Source: JAOXRU01 sp965247735
GTDB taxonomy: Bacteria; Bacteroidota; Bacteroidia; Flavobacteriales; Flavobacteriaceae
Direction: 5' to 3'
DNA: 64,000 nt
NCBI GenBank assembly: GCA_965247735.1
Contig: CBDFHN010000002.1
Coordinates: 1,364,001-1,428,000, forward strand
Made by a program: the position numbers and the translations under genes
Part shown: piece by piece, positions 56,430-64,000 of the stretch
Layout of the letters: each line of letters opens with the position of its first letter
How positions within the stretch are numbered: the first letter of the stretch is position 1
The notes under the pieces: generated by a model
Seen by the model: only the letters and a program-made list of their open reading frames with translations
Databases searched by the model: none
Told to the model about the DNA's origin: nothing

Positions 56430-56774
56430 ATGCCAAGATCAGTAAATAGCGTTGCTTCAAGAGCTAGAAGAAAAAAAGTGATGAAGCTTGCCAAAGGTTA
56501 CTTTGGAAGACGTAAAAACGTTTGGACAGTTGCAAAAAATGCAGTTGAAAAAGCGATGTTGTACTCGTACAGAGACCGCAGAAACAAAAAGAGAACTTTC
56601 CGTGCTTTATGGATTACCCGTATTAATGCAGGTGCCCGTTTACACGGCTTATCTTATTCTCAATTTATGGGAAAAGTAAAAGCTAATAACATTGAGCTAA
56701 ACCGTAAGGTATTAGCTGATTTAGCAATGAACCACCCAACTGCTTTTAAAGCAATTGTAGAAAAAGTAAAGTAA
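56430..56774 (+). CDS. rplT: 50S ribosomal protein L20
   Basis: A 114-residue rRNA-binding assembly protein. The ATG at 56430 gives the standard start MPRSVNSVASRARRKKVMK; the frame is open for 17 more codons but those are not conserved. Family blocks: KGYFGRRKNVWTVAKNAVEK, YRDRRNKKRTFRALWITRIN and GARLHGLSYSQF. The 140-bp gap after rpmI is long for this operon and could hold an L20-responsive leader, but I could not draw a convincing structure. Confidence 0.97.
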   Translation: MPRSVNSVASRARRKKVMKLAKGYFGRRKNVWTVAKNAVEKAMLYSYRDRRNKKRTFRALWITRINAGARLHGLSYSQFMGKVKANNIELNRKVLADLAMNHPTAFKAIVEKVK

Positions 56775-56803
56775 TCTAATAACATATTATTTCGCTAATT
56801 AAT

Positions 56804-56833
56804 AAAAATCCTGTTCTTTGAGCAGGATTTTTT
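56804..56833 (+). terminator. Rho-independent terminator of thrS-infC-rpmI-rplT
   Basis: A 10-bp stem AAAAATCCTG / CAGGATTTTT with a 9-nt loop is followed by more T, 29 bp after rplT. Confidence 0.9.
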
Positions 56834-56875
56834 ATTGAAATTTACCAAATCTAACACCTCTATTAAAAACGTCAT

Positions 56876-57682
56876 ATGGATTTATCAAAAGTAAAACTTA
56901 TTGCTACCGATATGGACGGTACTCTCCTAAACGCAAACCACCAAGTGAGCAAATTGTTCTTTGAACAGTTTGAATCATTAAAAAAACATGGAATTATTTT
57001 TGTTGCTGCTAGCGGAAGACCATATTATAGTATTATAGAAAAACTAAACACCATTAAAGATGATATTGTAGTTATTGGAGAAAACGGAGCCATTACAATA
57101 CAGAAAGATGAAGAATTACTATTTACCCCATTAACAGTAGTGCAATTAGCTAGTATTATCTCACATACCAGTAAACTTGAAGGTATTACTCCTATTCTAT
57201 GTGCTAGAGAAGCAGCTTATATTACCAAAGAATCAGAATGGATAATTGATACTTTAAAGGAGTTCTACACCAATATTATAACCGTAGATAACTTAAATGA
57301 GGTAAAGCAAGATATTATTAAGGTGGCCATTTTTCATCCAGAAAGTACAGAAAAATACATCTACCCGAAAGTTAAGGCTCTTGAAGACGAGATGACCGTA
57401 AAAGTATCTGGTCAACAATGGTTAGATTTTTCACATCCTCTTGCCAACAAAGGGCACGCATTATCTCAACTACAAAAACGATTCAATATTAAACCTGAAG
57501 AAACTCTTGCCTTTGGCGATTTTAATAATGATATTGAAATGTTAGAAAAAGCACATTTTAGTTTTGCTATGGAAAATGCACATGCAAATGTAAAAAAAGT
57601 AGCAAATTTTGAAACTAAAAGCAACCTTAATCAAGGTGTAGAATACATTATTGACAAAGTAATAGCCGCAAAGAAAAACTAA
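56876..57682 (+). CDS. Cof-type HAD-superfamily phosphatase
   Basis: A 268-residue cytoplasmic phosphatase, probably acting on sugar phosphates or FMN-like molecules. HAD motifs: LIATDMDGTLL (nucleophile Asp), FVAASGRPYYS (motif II), then the C2-type cap, NKGHALSQLQ (motif III Lys) and FGDFNNDIEML (motif IV). The length is typical of the Cof/YbhA group. It stands alone after the ribosomal protein terminator and is convergent with the DinB-like gene. Confidence 0.92.
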   Translation: MDLSKVKLIATDMDGTLLNANHQVSKLFFEQFESLKKHGIIFVAASGRPYYSIIEKLNTIKDDIVVIGENGAITIQKDEELLFTPLTVVQLASIISHTSKLEGITPILCAREAAYITKESEWIIDTLKEFYTNIITVDNLNEVKQDIIKVAIFHPESTEKYIYPKVKALEDEMTVKVSGQQWLDFSHPLANKGHALSQLQKRFNIKPEETLAFGDFNNDIEMLEKAHFSFAMENAHANVKKVANFETKSNLNQGVEYIIDKVIAAKKN

Positions 57683-57706
57683 ACCTTTCTAGTAAAAGCC
57701 TTTGTT

Positions 57707-58150
57707 CTAACTGAATATTTGCTTTAGATGATGCGATAAATGAGACACATAGTCTTCCATTATAAAACGTAAATCTGATGAATTACCATCGGGTAAAACT
57801 AGCTTATACGCCAATGTTTCATTATTTTGAAGCTCAAAAACTGTACTAATACGTTCATTAATCGCAAGCCAAAAACCTAATAAATCTTCTACGTCTGCTT
57901 CTTTATAGTTATTTGCCTGCACCAAACCATCTTGGTCATAATTCCTTATTATATATGGCTTTTCAACAAACTGAATTTCTGTAAATCGTTGCAAATTATT
58001 AATAGCAGAGTCAATTAAATGTCCTAAAATTTCCTTTTTAGACCATTTTAAATCGTTTTTCTTAAAATCAAATTCACTTGTCTCAGCGTCTTGTATGTAT
58101 TCTGCCCCACTTACCAATAATTCGTTTAGCTCTTCTATTACTAACTTCAT
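57707..58150 (-). CDS. DinB-like four-helix protein
   Basis: A 147-residue protein with the DinB_2/DUF664-type helical bundle. Potential metal-binding histidines lie in GHLIDSAINN and YVSHLSHHLKQ, the usual helix-2 and helix-4 positions. Proteins of this superfamily include thiol-dependent transferases and hydrolases; no specific role can be given. The ATG at 58150 gives MKLVIEELNELL; a start 12 bp upstream is possible. Confidence 0.75.
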   Translation of the reverse strand: MKLVIEELNELLVSGAEYIQDAETSEFDFKKNDLKWSKKEILGHLIDSAINNLQRFTEIQFVEKPYIIRNYDQDGLVQANNYKEADVEDLLGFWLAINERISTVFELQNNETLAYKLVLPDGNSSDLRFIMEDYVSHLSHHLKQIFS

Positions 58151-58330
58151 ACAATTACACAATTAGATTTATTAATTTAATACATGAAATTTCTCTTAGC
58201 ACCTTTAAGAATACACAATCACTTCATCTTTTCTAACAAAAAAACTACAACTTTTCGTCATTGATAAATACTAAATCACACAAATATTGCTGAAAATCAT
58301 TTAAAATTAAATTACAAAACTCAAAACAAA

Positions 58331-59638
58331 TCACGTCTTTTGTTTCTTTTTTCTTGCAGCAGGAAACAAAACATTGTTTAAAATAAGGCGATAACCTGGT
58401 GAATTTGGATGCAATTCCAGTTCTGTTTTTGGATCACCAACTCTGTGCTGATAATCTTCTGGGTCATGACCTCCATAAAAGGTAAAAAAGCCTTTTCCCT
58501 TTATACCATGAATATACCTTGCTTCTCCATTTATCTTATTTTCACCTAAAACCAATACGGTAGCTTTTATTTCATCTCTAGCAAAAGTTGTTGTTTGCCC
58601 CATAAATCCTTTTACTATAGCCGTATGATTTTGACATAACATAGTTGGAATTGGATCCCATTTTGCAGAAAAATCCATTAAAGTAAAATAATCAGATTCT
58701 CTAGGAACCCTTCTTTTACTAGTCATATCAATAGAAGAAAACTCATAAACATTTGGACTTCGTTCTAGTGTAAAATCGGTAAACGCCATTGTCTTAGAGT
58801 AATCTATCTTATCTTGATAACTTGGAGAAGATGGATCTCCATCAAACATAGCCTCACAAATATCAACTCCTCCTGATGCTGATAAAGCAATATCAAAACT
58901 ATCTGTAGCAGAGCACATGGCAAACATAAAGCCACCACCGACAACATAATCTCTTATTTTTAAAGCAACAGCTCTTTTTTCTTCGGACACTTTAGCATAT
59001 CCCAATTTTGCAGCAAGAGCTTCAGATTTCTGCTTGCCTTCTATATACCAAGGTGCTGTTTTATAAGCTCTATAAAACTTTCCATATTGTCCAGTAAAAT
59101 CTTCATGGTGCAAATGCAACCAATCGTACAACAATAATTCGTCTTTTAAAACTGCTTCGTCGTAGATAGTTTCATATGGAATTTCTGCAAAAGTTAATGC
59201 CATAGTAACCGCATCGTCCCATGGTTGATTACCTTGAGGAGAGTATACTGCAATTTTTGGTGCTTTTTCAAGAACTATTGCATCCTGATTTTTAGAAGGG
59301 CTGCTAATTTCACTTAAAATACTTTCGGCTTTACCGTTAGAAATAACCTCAAAAGAAACACCTCTGATTTGGCACTCCTTTTTTATAAGTTCAGAATCTG
59401 GAAATAAAAAAGATCCGCCTCTATAATTAAGCAACCATTTTACTTTTTGGTTATTATTCAACACCCAATAGGTAATTCCGTATGCCTTTAAGTGATTTTT
59501 TTGACTATCTATATCCATTGGAACCAATAGATAAGAAGCCGAAACTTTTAATGAAGTTACTAGTATAAATAATATAAAAAGTACTGCCTTTATTTGTGGC
59601 AGTACTTTATTTTTTTTAAAATGGTACGTCGTCGTCAT
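58331..59638 (-). CDS. Secreted protein of unknown function (relatives annotated 'asparagine synthetase B')
   Basis: A 435-residue protein with signal peptide (about 15-35, IKAVLFILFILVTSLKVSA) followed by SYLLVPMDIDSQKNHLKAYG. The middle part has AVYSPQGNQPWDDAVTMAL, YDWLHLHHEDFTGQYG and GGGFMFAMCSATDSFDIAL, a layout like class I glutamine amidotransferase-type folds with Cys after a glycine turn. I recall homologues labelled asparagine synthetase B, but there is no N-terminal Cys glutaminase and SASGGVDI is only a weak echo of the SGGxDS loop. An exported synthetase would also lack ATP. The only usable start (ATG 59638) overlaps the dnaB end by 23 bp. Confidence 0.72.
   Translation of the reverse strand: MTTTYHFKKNKVLPQIKAVLFILFILVTSLKVSASYLLVPMDIDSQKNHLKAYGITYWVLNNNQKVKWLLNYRGGSFLFPDSELIKKECQIRGVSFEVISNGKAESILSEISSPSKNQDAIVLEKAPKIAVYSPQGNQPWDDAVTMALTFAEIPYETIYDEAVLKDELLLYDWLHLHHEDFTGQYGKFYRAYKTAPWYIEGKQKSEALAAKLGYAKVSEEKRAVALKIRDYVVGGGFMFAMCSATDSFDIALSASGGVDICEAMFDGDPSSPSYQDKIDYSKTMAFTDFTLERSPNVYEFSSIDMTSKRRVPRESDYFTLMDFSAKWDPIPTMLCQNHTAIVKGFMGQTTTFARDEIKATVLVLGENKINGEARYIHGIKGKGFFTFYGGHDPEDYQHRVGDPKTELELHPNSPGYRLILNNVLFPAARKKKQKT
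59573..59608 (-). terminator. dnaB terminator embedded in the downstream ORF
   Basis: Perfect 11-bp arms AAAGTACTGCC (59578-59588) and GGCAGTACTTT (59598-59608) with a 9-nt loop. On the minus strand the stem is followed by TTTTTATATTATT. It lies 8 bp after the dnaB stop but inside codons about 11-22 of the next gene. Confidence 0.75.
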
Positions 59639-61163
59639 TTGGCTGAAAATCATTCATTGCACTCCCAAATGCTTCATTGGCATCTGGTAAGTTTTTTGTT
59701 GCAAACGGATTCTCCTCTCCATCGTTCATTTTTGATTGGAACTCAAAAGGAGAATCGAATTCATCTAAGTTATCAAATTTTCCTAAATGTCCAATGAATT
59801 TTAACCTAATATTATCCAATCCACCATTTCTATGTTTTGCAACTATAAGTTCTCCTTGACCTTGAGTTGGCGATCTTTCATCATCATCCCATTCATCCAT
59901 CTTATAATATTCTGGTCTATAAATAAAACATACAATATCTGCATCCTGCTCAATTGCACCAGACTCCCTAAGGTCGGAAAGCAGCGGACGCTTGGTTCCT
60001 CCTCTAGTTTCCACTGCTCTTGAAAGCTGTGAAAGCGCAATTACTGGAAGCGCCAATTCCTTAGCTAATGCTTTTAGATTCCTAGAAATTGTAGAAATTT
60101 CTTGTTCACGATTTCCACCTCCTTTTTGACTTCCCCCAGCTGTCATCAACTGCAAGTAATCAATCATTATCATTTTTATTCCGTGTTGCGAAGCTAAACG
60201 TCTTGCTTTTGCACGCAAATCAAAAATTGAAAGTGATGGTGTATCATCTATAAATAACGGTGCATTTTCTAGCGCTTTTACCTTAACATTTAATTGTTTC
60301 CACTCGTGTTCTTCTAACTTTCCTGTTCTTAATTTTTCTGAAGACAGTCCTGTTTCTGAAGAAATAAGTCTAGTAATCAACTGAACAGAAGACATCTCTA
60401 AAGAGAAAAAGGCTACTGGAATATTTGTATTCACTGCAACATTTCTCGCCATAGAAAGCGTTAATGCCGTTTTACCCATACCCGGTCTTGCTGCTATAAT
60501 AATTAAATCTGAAGGTTGCCATCCAGAAGTAAGTTCATCAATTTTTGTAAAACCAGAAGCCACACCACTCATTCCTTCTTGGCCTGCAATTTCTTCAATT
60601 CTTTTCTTTGCCTGCATCACTAATGCTTGCGAAGATTCTGCCGAACGTTTTAAGTTCCCTTGAGTAACTTCGTAAAGTTTAGATTCTGCCTGATCTAATA
60701 AATCAAAAACATCCGTAGACTCGTCATATGCTGCTTCAATAACTTCATTAGAAATTTTTATCAGACTACGCTGAATAAATTTTTGAAGGATAATACGCGA
60801 ATGAAACTCAATATGAGCGGAAGAAGAAACTCCTTGCGTTAATTTTATCAAGTAAAAATCTCCACCAATAACATCTATCTGTCCATCTTTTTTTAGCTGA
60901 GCAGATACCGTTCTTAAATCTATAGGTTCTGAATTTTCGAAAAGTTTAAAAATAGCCTCAAATATAGTTTTGTGTGCCTCTTTATAAAAAGCATCAGGAT
61001 GAAGAATATCAATAACTTCATCAACTCCACGTTTATCAATCATCATTGCACCAAGTACAACAACTTCCAATTCTACTGCTTGTGGAGGCAATTTTCCTTT
61101 TTCTAAGCTAATTATAGCACTTCTATCTACTTTTCTTCCTTGGACTAGGTTGGTTTTTTCCAT
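59616..61163 (-). CDS. dnaB: Replicative DNA helicase DnaB
   Basis: A 515-residue hexameric helicase of the replication fork. The N-terminal domain (about 20-125) contains PQAVELEVVVLGAMMID. The C-terminal RecA-like domain has Walker A ARPGMGKTALT (Lys231), Walker B MIMIDYLQLM, and ISRNLKALAKELALPVIAL and KRPLLSDLRESGAIEQDAD. The C-tail is acidic (NDDDVPF), a type of ending often used to bind partner proteins. There is no intein. It is followed by a terminator that overlaps the next gene. Confidence 0.97.
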   Translation of the reverse strand: MEKTNLVQGRKVDRSAIISLEKGKLPPQAVELEVVVLGAMMIDKRGVDEVIDILHPDAFYKEAHKTIFEAIFKLFENSEPIDLRTVSAQLKKDGQIDVIGGDFYLIKLTQGVSSSAHIEFHSRIILQKFIQRSLIKISNEVIEAAYDESTDVFDLLDQAESKLYEVTQGNLKRSAESSQALVMQAKKRIEEIAGQEGMSGVASGFTKIDELTSGWQPSDLIIIAARPGMGKTALTLSMARNVAVNTNIPVAFFSLEMSSVQLITRLISSETGLSSEKLRTGKLEEHEWKQLNVKVKALENAPLFIDDTPSLSIFDLRAKARRLASQHGIKMIMIDYLQLMTAGGSQKGGGNREQEISTISRNLKALAKELALPVIALSQLSRAVETRGGTKRPLLSDLRESGAIEQDADIVCFIYRPEYYKMDEWDDDERSPTQGQGELIVAKHRNGGLDNIRLKFIGHLGKFDNLDEFDSPFEFQSKMNDGEENPFATKNLPDANEAFGSAMNDFQPNDDDVPF

Positions 61164-61272
61164 TATTGCTAAAATATATAATTAACTAGTAGCATTCCTT
61201 TTTTTAACATGTTGAATCTTAACATGTATTCAACATTTGGGTTGTTTATAAGTTACAATTTTTGTTCATAAC

Positions 61273-61305
61273 CAAAAAAAATCTGAGGCCAAAAAACCTC
61301 AGATC
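61273..61305 (-). terminator. Rho-independent terminator of accA
   Basis: The stem ATCTGAGG / CCTCAGAT with an 8-nt loop is followed on the minus strand by an 8-base U tract, about 29 bp after the accA stop. Confidence 0.88.
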
Positions 61306-61333
61306 CTTTTCTATGAGTTAAACAAAACAATGT

Positions 61334-62287
61334 TTATCCTTTATAGACTCCCATATCAAAATATTTATTCATTCTAGATTCTACCAAATCTTTTGGTGAT
61401 AACTTTTTAAGTTCCTCAAAATTGGTAGTAATCTTATCACTAACAGTTTTAAACATTTGTGCTCTATCAGTTTGCGCTCCCCCTAAAGGTTCTTCCACAA
61501 TCTCATCTACTAAATGCATTTTTTTCATATCTGTTGCTGTTAACTTTAAAGAAGCAGCCGCCTGTTCTTTATACTCCCAACTTCTCCATAAAATAGATGA
61601 GCAAGACTCTGGAGATATTACAGAATACCAAGTATTTTCTAACATCAATACTTTATCTCCAACTCCAATACCTAATGCTCCTCCAGAAGCACCTTCACCT
61701 ATAACAACAACTATAATTGGTACTTTAAGCCGAGACATTTCTAGTATGTTTCTAGCAATAGCTTCTCCTTGTCCTCTTTCTTCTGCCTCAATACCAGGAT
61801 ATGCACCTGGAGTATCAATTAAGCACACCACAGGAAGATTGAATTTCTCTGCCGACTTCATTAAACGTAATGCCTTTCTATAGCCCTCAGGATTTGCCAT
61901 CCCAAAATTACGGTACTGTCTTGTTTTGGTATTATATCCTTTTTGTTGCCCTATAAACATATACGACTGATCTCCGATTTTTCCCAAACCGCCTATCATT
62001 GCCTTATCATCTTTAAAAGTCCTATCCCCGTGTAGTTCCAAAAAAGAACTTCCACATATAGCATTTATATAATCTAGTGTATAGGGTCTAGAAGGATGTC
62101 TTGACAATTGTACTCTTTGCCATGGCGTTATGTTTTTATATATTTCTTTTTTTGTTTCGGCAAGCTTTTTTTCTATTTGCTTACAGGTTTCCGTAACATC
62201 TACATCACTTTCTTCACCTATAATCTTACATTTGTCTAGTTGCTCTTCTAGCTCTTTAATAGGTAATTCAAAATCTAAATATTCCAT
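61334..62287 (-). CDS. accA: Acetyl-CoA carboxylase carboxyltransferase subunit alpha
   Basis: A 317-residue subunit transferring the carboxyl group from carboxybiotin to acetyl-CoA, the first step of fatty acid synthesis. It begins MEYLDFELPIKELEEQL. Signature blocks: WQRVQLSRHPSRPYTLDYI, LHGDRTFKDDKAMIGGLG, FGMANPEGYRKALRLM, LIDTPGAYPGIEAEERGQ, IGEGASGGALGIGVGD and MLENTWYSVISPE. It is a single-gene unit with a TATATTTG box and a terminator. Confidence 0.97.
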   Translation of the reverse strand: MEYLDFELPIKELEEQLDKCKIIGEESDVDVTETCKQIEKKLAETKKEIYKNITPWQRVQLSRHPSRPYTLDYINAICGSSFLELHGDRTFKDDKAMIGGLGKIGDQSYMFIGQQKGYNTKTRQYRNFGMANPEGYRKALRLMKSAEKFNLPVVCLIDTPGAYPGIEAEERGQGEAIARNILEMSRLKVPIIVVVIGEGASGGALGIGVGDKVLMLENTWYSVISPESCSSILWRSWEYKEQAAASLKLTATDMKKMHLVDEIVEEPLGGAQTDRAQMFKTVSDKITTNFEELKKLSPKDLVESRMNKYFDMGVYKG

Positions 62288-62317
62288 AAACTTTATTGGT
62301 TAGTTTTGGTTTGGCTA

Positions 62318-62325
62318 CAAATATA
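62318..62325 (-). promoter_or_regulatory. -7 promoter box of accA
   Basis: TATATTTG on the minus strand, an exact TAnnTTTG match 30 bp before the accA ATG. Confidence 0.5.
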
Positions 62326-62347
62326 AAATTTAAAATGAACCCAAACA

Positions 62348-63241
62348 TCATTTTTTTTCTTTTCCTACTGCTTTACGTTTTAACACTGCATCAAACACAA
62401 CTACCAATAGAATAATTACTGTTCCTATATAGAAATTTACACTCATTTGCTCTGTTTCTGGAAAAAACAACAATGCTAAAAATATTCCATACAAAGGCTC
62501 TAAATTATAGGTTAATACTACTGTATAAGGACTTAAGACCTTCATGATATCTGTAGCAGCTATAAACGCATAGGCTGTACATATAGATCCTAAAACCAGT
62601 AAATAAATTAAATCGTTTTTTTCTAGAACAAAAAAATTATCAGTAAAACCAGAACCAAAAAAGAATATATATAAGGATACAAGCACTACACCTCCAATAA
62701 ATTCATAAAAAGAAATAACTGATGCTGTATTTTTAGCAACAAACTTTCCATTTAAAACGGAAAATAAAGAAGAGAAAAAAGCAGAAGAAATTCCTAATAA
62801 AATACCGTTGATATAAGTGTATTCATTTTGAGTAATTATCACTACTCCTACAACCACAATCAAACCAAAGAGAATCTCATACCAAATTAATTTCCGTTGG
62901 TATATAATTGGCTCTATCAATGAAGCAAAAAACGCCCCTGTTGAAAACATTGCCAAGGTTATTGATACATTAGACTGGTTTATAGCTTCAAAAAAAGTAA
63001 TCCAATGCAAGGCAATAATACCTCCAGCGATAAGAAATTGTATTAGTACCTTTCTAGATATTTTTAAAGAGAATTTCCTGAATCTTATATACAAAAACAT
63101 CAGTACTCCAGCAATTAACATCCTATACCAGACCAATGAAACAGCCCCGATAGATATCAATTCTCCAATAATAGCAGTAAAACCAGCAATAAAAACTAAA
63201 AAATGTAAATGGAGATGGCTTTTGACTTTATCGTTTTGCAT
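62348..63241 (-). CDS. EamA family (DMT superfamily) transporter
   Basis: A 297-residue inner-membrane protein with ten hydrophobic segments in two EamA halves: about 10-140 (LVWYRMLIAGVLMFLYIRF, ALHWITFFEAINQSNVSITL) and about 145-290 (GILLGISSAFFSSLFSVLNG, VVLTYNLEPLYGIFLALLFF). It probably exports small metabolites; the substrate is unknown. The ATG at 63241 is chosen because it begins just before the first span, and it overlaps the lptG-like gene by 14 bp. A longer frame would start inside that gene. Confidence 0.88.
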   Translation of the reverse strand: MQNDKVKSHLHLHFLVFIAGFTAIIGELISIGAVSLVWYRMLIAGVLMFLYIRFRKFSLKISRKVLIQFLIAGGIIALHWITFFEAINQSNVSITLAMFSTGAFFASLIEPIIYQRKLIWYEILFGLIVVVGVVIITQNEYTYINGILLGISSAFFSSLFSVLNGKFVAKNTASVISFYEFIGGVVLVSLYIFFFGSGFTDNFFVLEKNDLIYLLVLGSICTAYAFIAATDIMKVLSPYTVVLTYNLEPLYGIFLALLFFPETEQMSVNFYIGTVIILLVVVFDAVLKRKAVGKEKK

Positions 63242-64000
63242 TTTGTAATAAGTATGCCGCAAATATACCAAAAACAATATTCGGAATTAATACTGCCAAT
63301 AAAGGCGAAAAACCAGATTGCTCTGCCATAGTCCCAAAAACCTTATCGAAAAATATAAAGATAAAAGCAACCAAAATTCCAAAGGCTAAGTTAATCCCCA
63401 TGCCTCCTCTCCGCTTCATACATGATACAGAAACAGCAATAATTGTTAAAATAAACACAGTTACAGGCAACCCCCATCTTCTGTATTTCACCAATTCATA
63501 AGCACCAATATTAGATGCTCCTTTTCGTTTTTGATCCGCAATAAAATCATTTAATTCAAATATATTTTTGGTTTGGGCTACATAAGAAACAGGAGTTAAA
63601 TCTGATAATTTAAATGAAAACAATGTATCCAACCTTCTTTTTGTCTCAATAATATCGCCTTTGACACCCAGTCTTCTTTTTTTATAACTAGTAAGGCGAT
63701 ATAAAGAATCTTTCTCTACCCATCTAATATTCTGTGCAGCAATCTTATACTCCAACTCTCCTTCTTCCCCAAAATGTTCAAAAGTAAAATTATATCCCAC
63801 TTTTCTAACAGGATCAAAACTACTTACATAGATATAATCAGTATCGTTTATTTGATTGAATATATTTTTTGTCTCTTGAATTTTCCTATACTTATTTATA
63901 TACTTATACCTAAACTCATTATAGCCCTTACTTGCCTTAGGCACAACAAACATGCCCATAATAAATATAAAAACAGCTAGAATTGATGCTCCAATAAAAT
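63228..64000 (-). CDS. lptG: LptF/LptG family LPS export permease (N-terminus outside window)
   Basis: The frame is open to the right edge, so only the last 257 codons are present. At the edge there is a transmembrane helix ending IFIMGMFVVPKAS, then a periplasmic beta-jellyroll-like region (VGYNFTFEHFG, YKIAAQNIRWVEKDSLYRLT). Three C-terminal spans follow (about LPVTVFILTIIAVSVSC, INLAFGILVAFIFIFFDKVF, LLAVLIPNIVFGIFAAYLL). This is the C-terminal half of the LptB2FG permease that extracts LPS from the inner membrane. LptF cannot be excluded without the N-terminus. It overlaps the EamA gene by 14 bp. Confidence 0.85.
   Translation of the reverse strand, partial: FIGASILAVFIFIMGMFVVPKASKGYNEFRYKYINKYRKIQETKNIFNQINDTDYIYVSSFDPVRKVGYNFTFEHFGEEGELEYKIAAQNIRWVEKDSLYRLTSYKKRRLGVKGDIIETKRRLDTLFSFKLSDLTPVSYVAQTKNIFELNDFIADQKRKGASNIGAYELVKYRRWGLPVTVFILTIIAVSVSCMKRRGGMGINLAFGILVAFIFIFFDKVFGTMAEQSGFSPLLAVLIPNIVFGIFAAYLLQNAKR

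Overview
The window looks like chromosome from a gliding-type member of the Flavobacteriaceae (Bacteroidota). The evidence is strong AT richness; genes preceded by TAnnTTTG promoter boxes instead of Shine-Dalgarno sites; a PorP/SprF gene next to a giant surface protein with a type B T9SS C-terminal signal; a GldI lipoprotein; a dual cyclophilin-FKBP isomerase; and an rRNA operon in the order 16S-Ile-Ala-23S-5S. I do not assign a genus.

Layout. 1-13.9 kb (minus strand) is the surface region: the N-terminal 976 residues of a DUF4347/glycine-rich/calcium-repeat protein that runs off the left edge, then a PorE-like OmpA protein, a PorP/SprF porin and a 2574-residue repeat adhesin. The last three read as one operon (adhesin, sprF-like, ompA-like). 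14.4-27 kb holds ndk, a PhoD-like lipoprotein, nrnA-gldI-immunophilin, pepD, a DUF3810 membrane protein, two secreted amidohydrolases and a DUF6503 lipoprotein. 27.3-45.4 kb is a mostly plus-strand run: histidine kinase, rRNA/tRNA methyltransferase, CAAX-type protease, RelA/SpoT, Fur, PurA, OstA-like protein, class III aminotransferase, TPR protein, two DUF368 lipid-carrier transporters, AroE, a DUF349 protein and a cold shock protein. 45.4-51.2 kb is a complete minus-strand rRNA operon with three tandem promoters. 51.2-53.5 kb has no protein gene and is filled with several classes of short repeat plus one probable structured RNA. 53.5-56.8 kb is thrS-infC-rpmI-rplT. 56.9-64 kb holds a HAD phosphatase, a DinB-like protein, a secreted protein of unknown function, dnaB, accA, an EamA transporter and the end of an lptG-like gene.

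How the parts fit. The adhesin cassette, GldI, OstA, DUF368 and LptG proteins all serve the cell envelope: T9SS secretion and gliding, LPS transport and undecaprenyl-phosphate recycling. The rRNA operon, RelA/SpoT, thrS-infC-rpmI-rplT and cold shock genes are growth and translation functions.

Most worth a second look: 7-bp-phased CAGT/ACTG arrays in all three rRNA spacers; a tRNA-like fold in the 16S leader; three rRNA promoters sharing a GC-rich start region; the repeat-filled 2.3 kb beside the rRNA operon; an apparent AUA start codon for IF3; eight mosaic 603-bp repeats in the adhesin; and a caspase-like His/Cys pair in the DUF4347 domain of the left-edge protein. I see no CRISPR array, prophage, intact insertion sequence or recognisable defence system. 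Coordinates of RNA ends and promoters were read by eye and may be off by a few bases.
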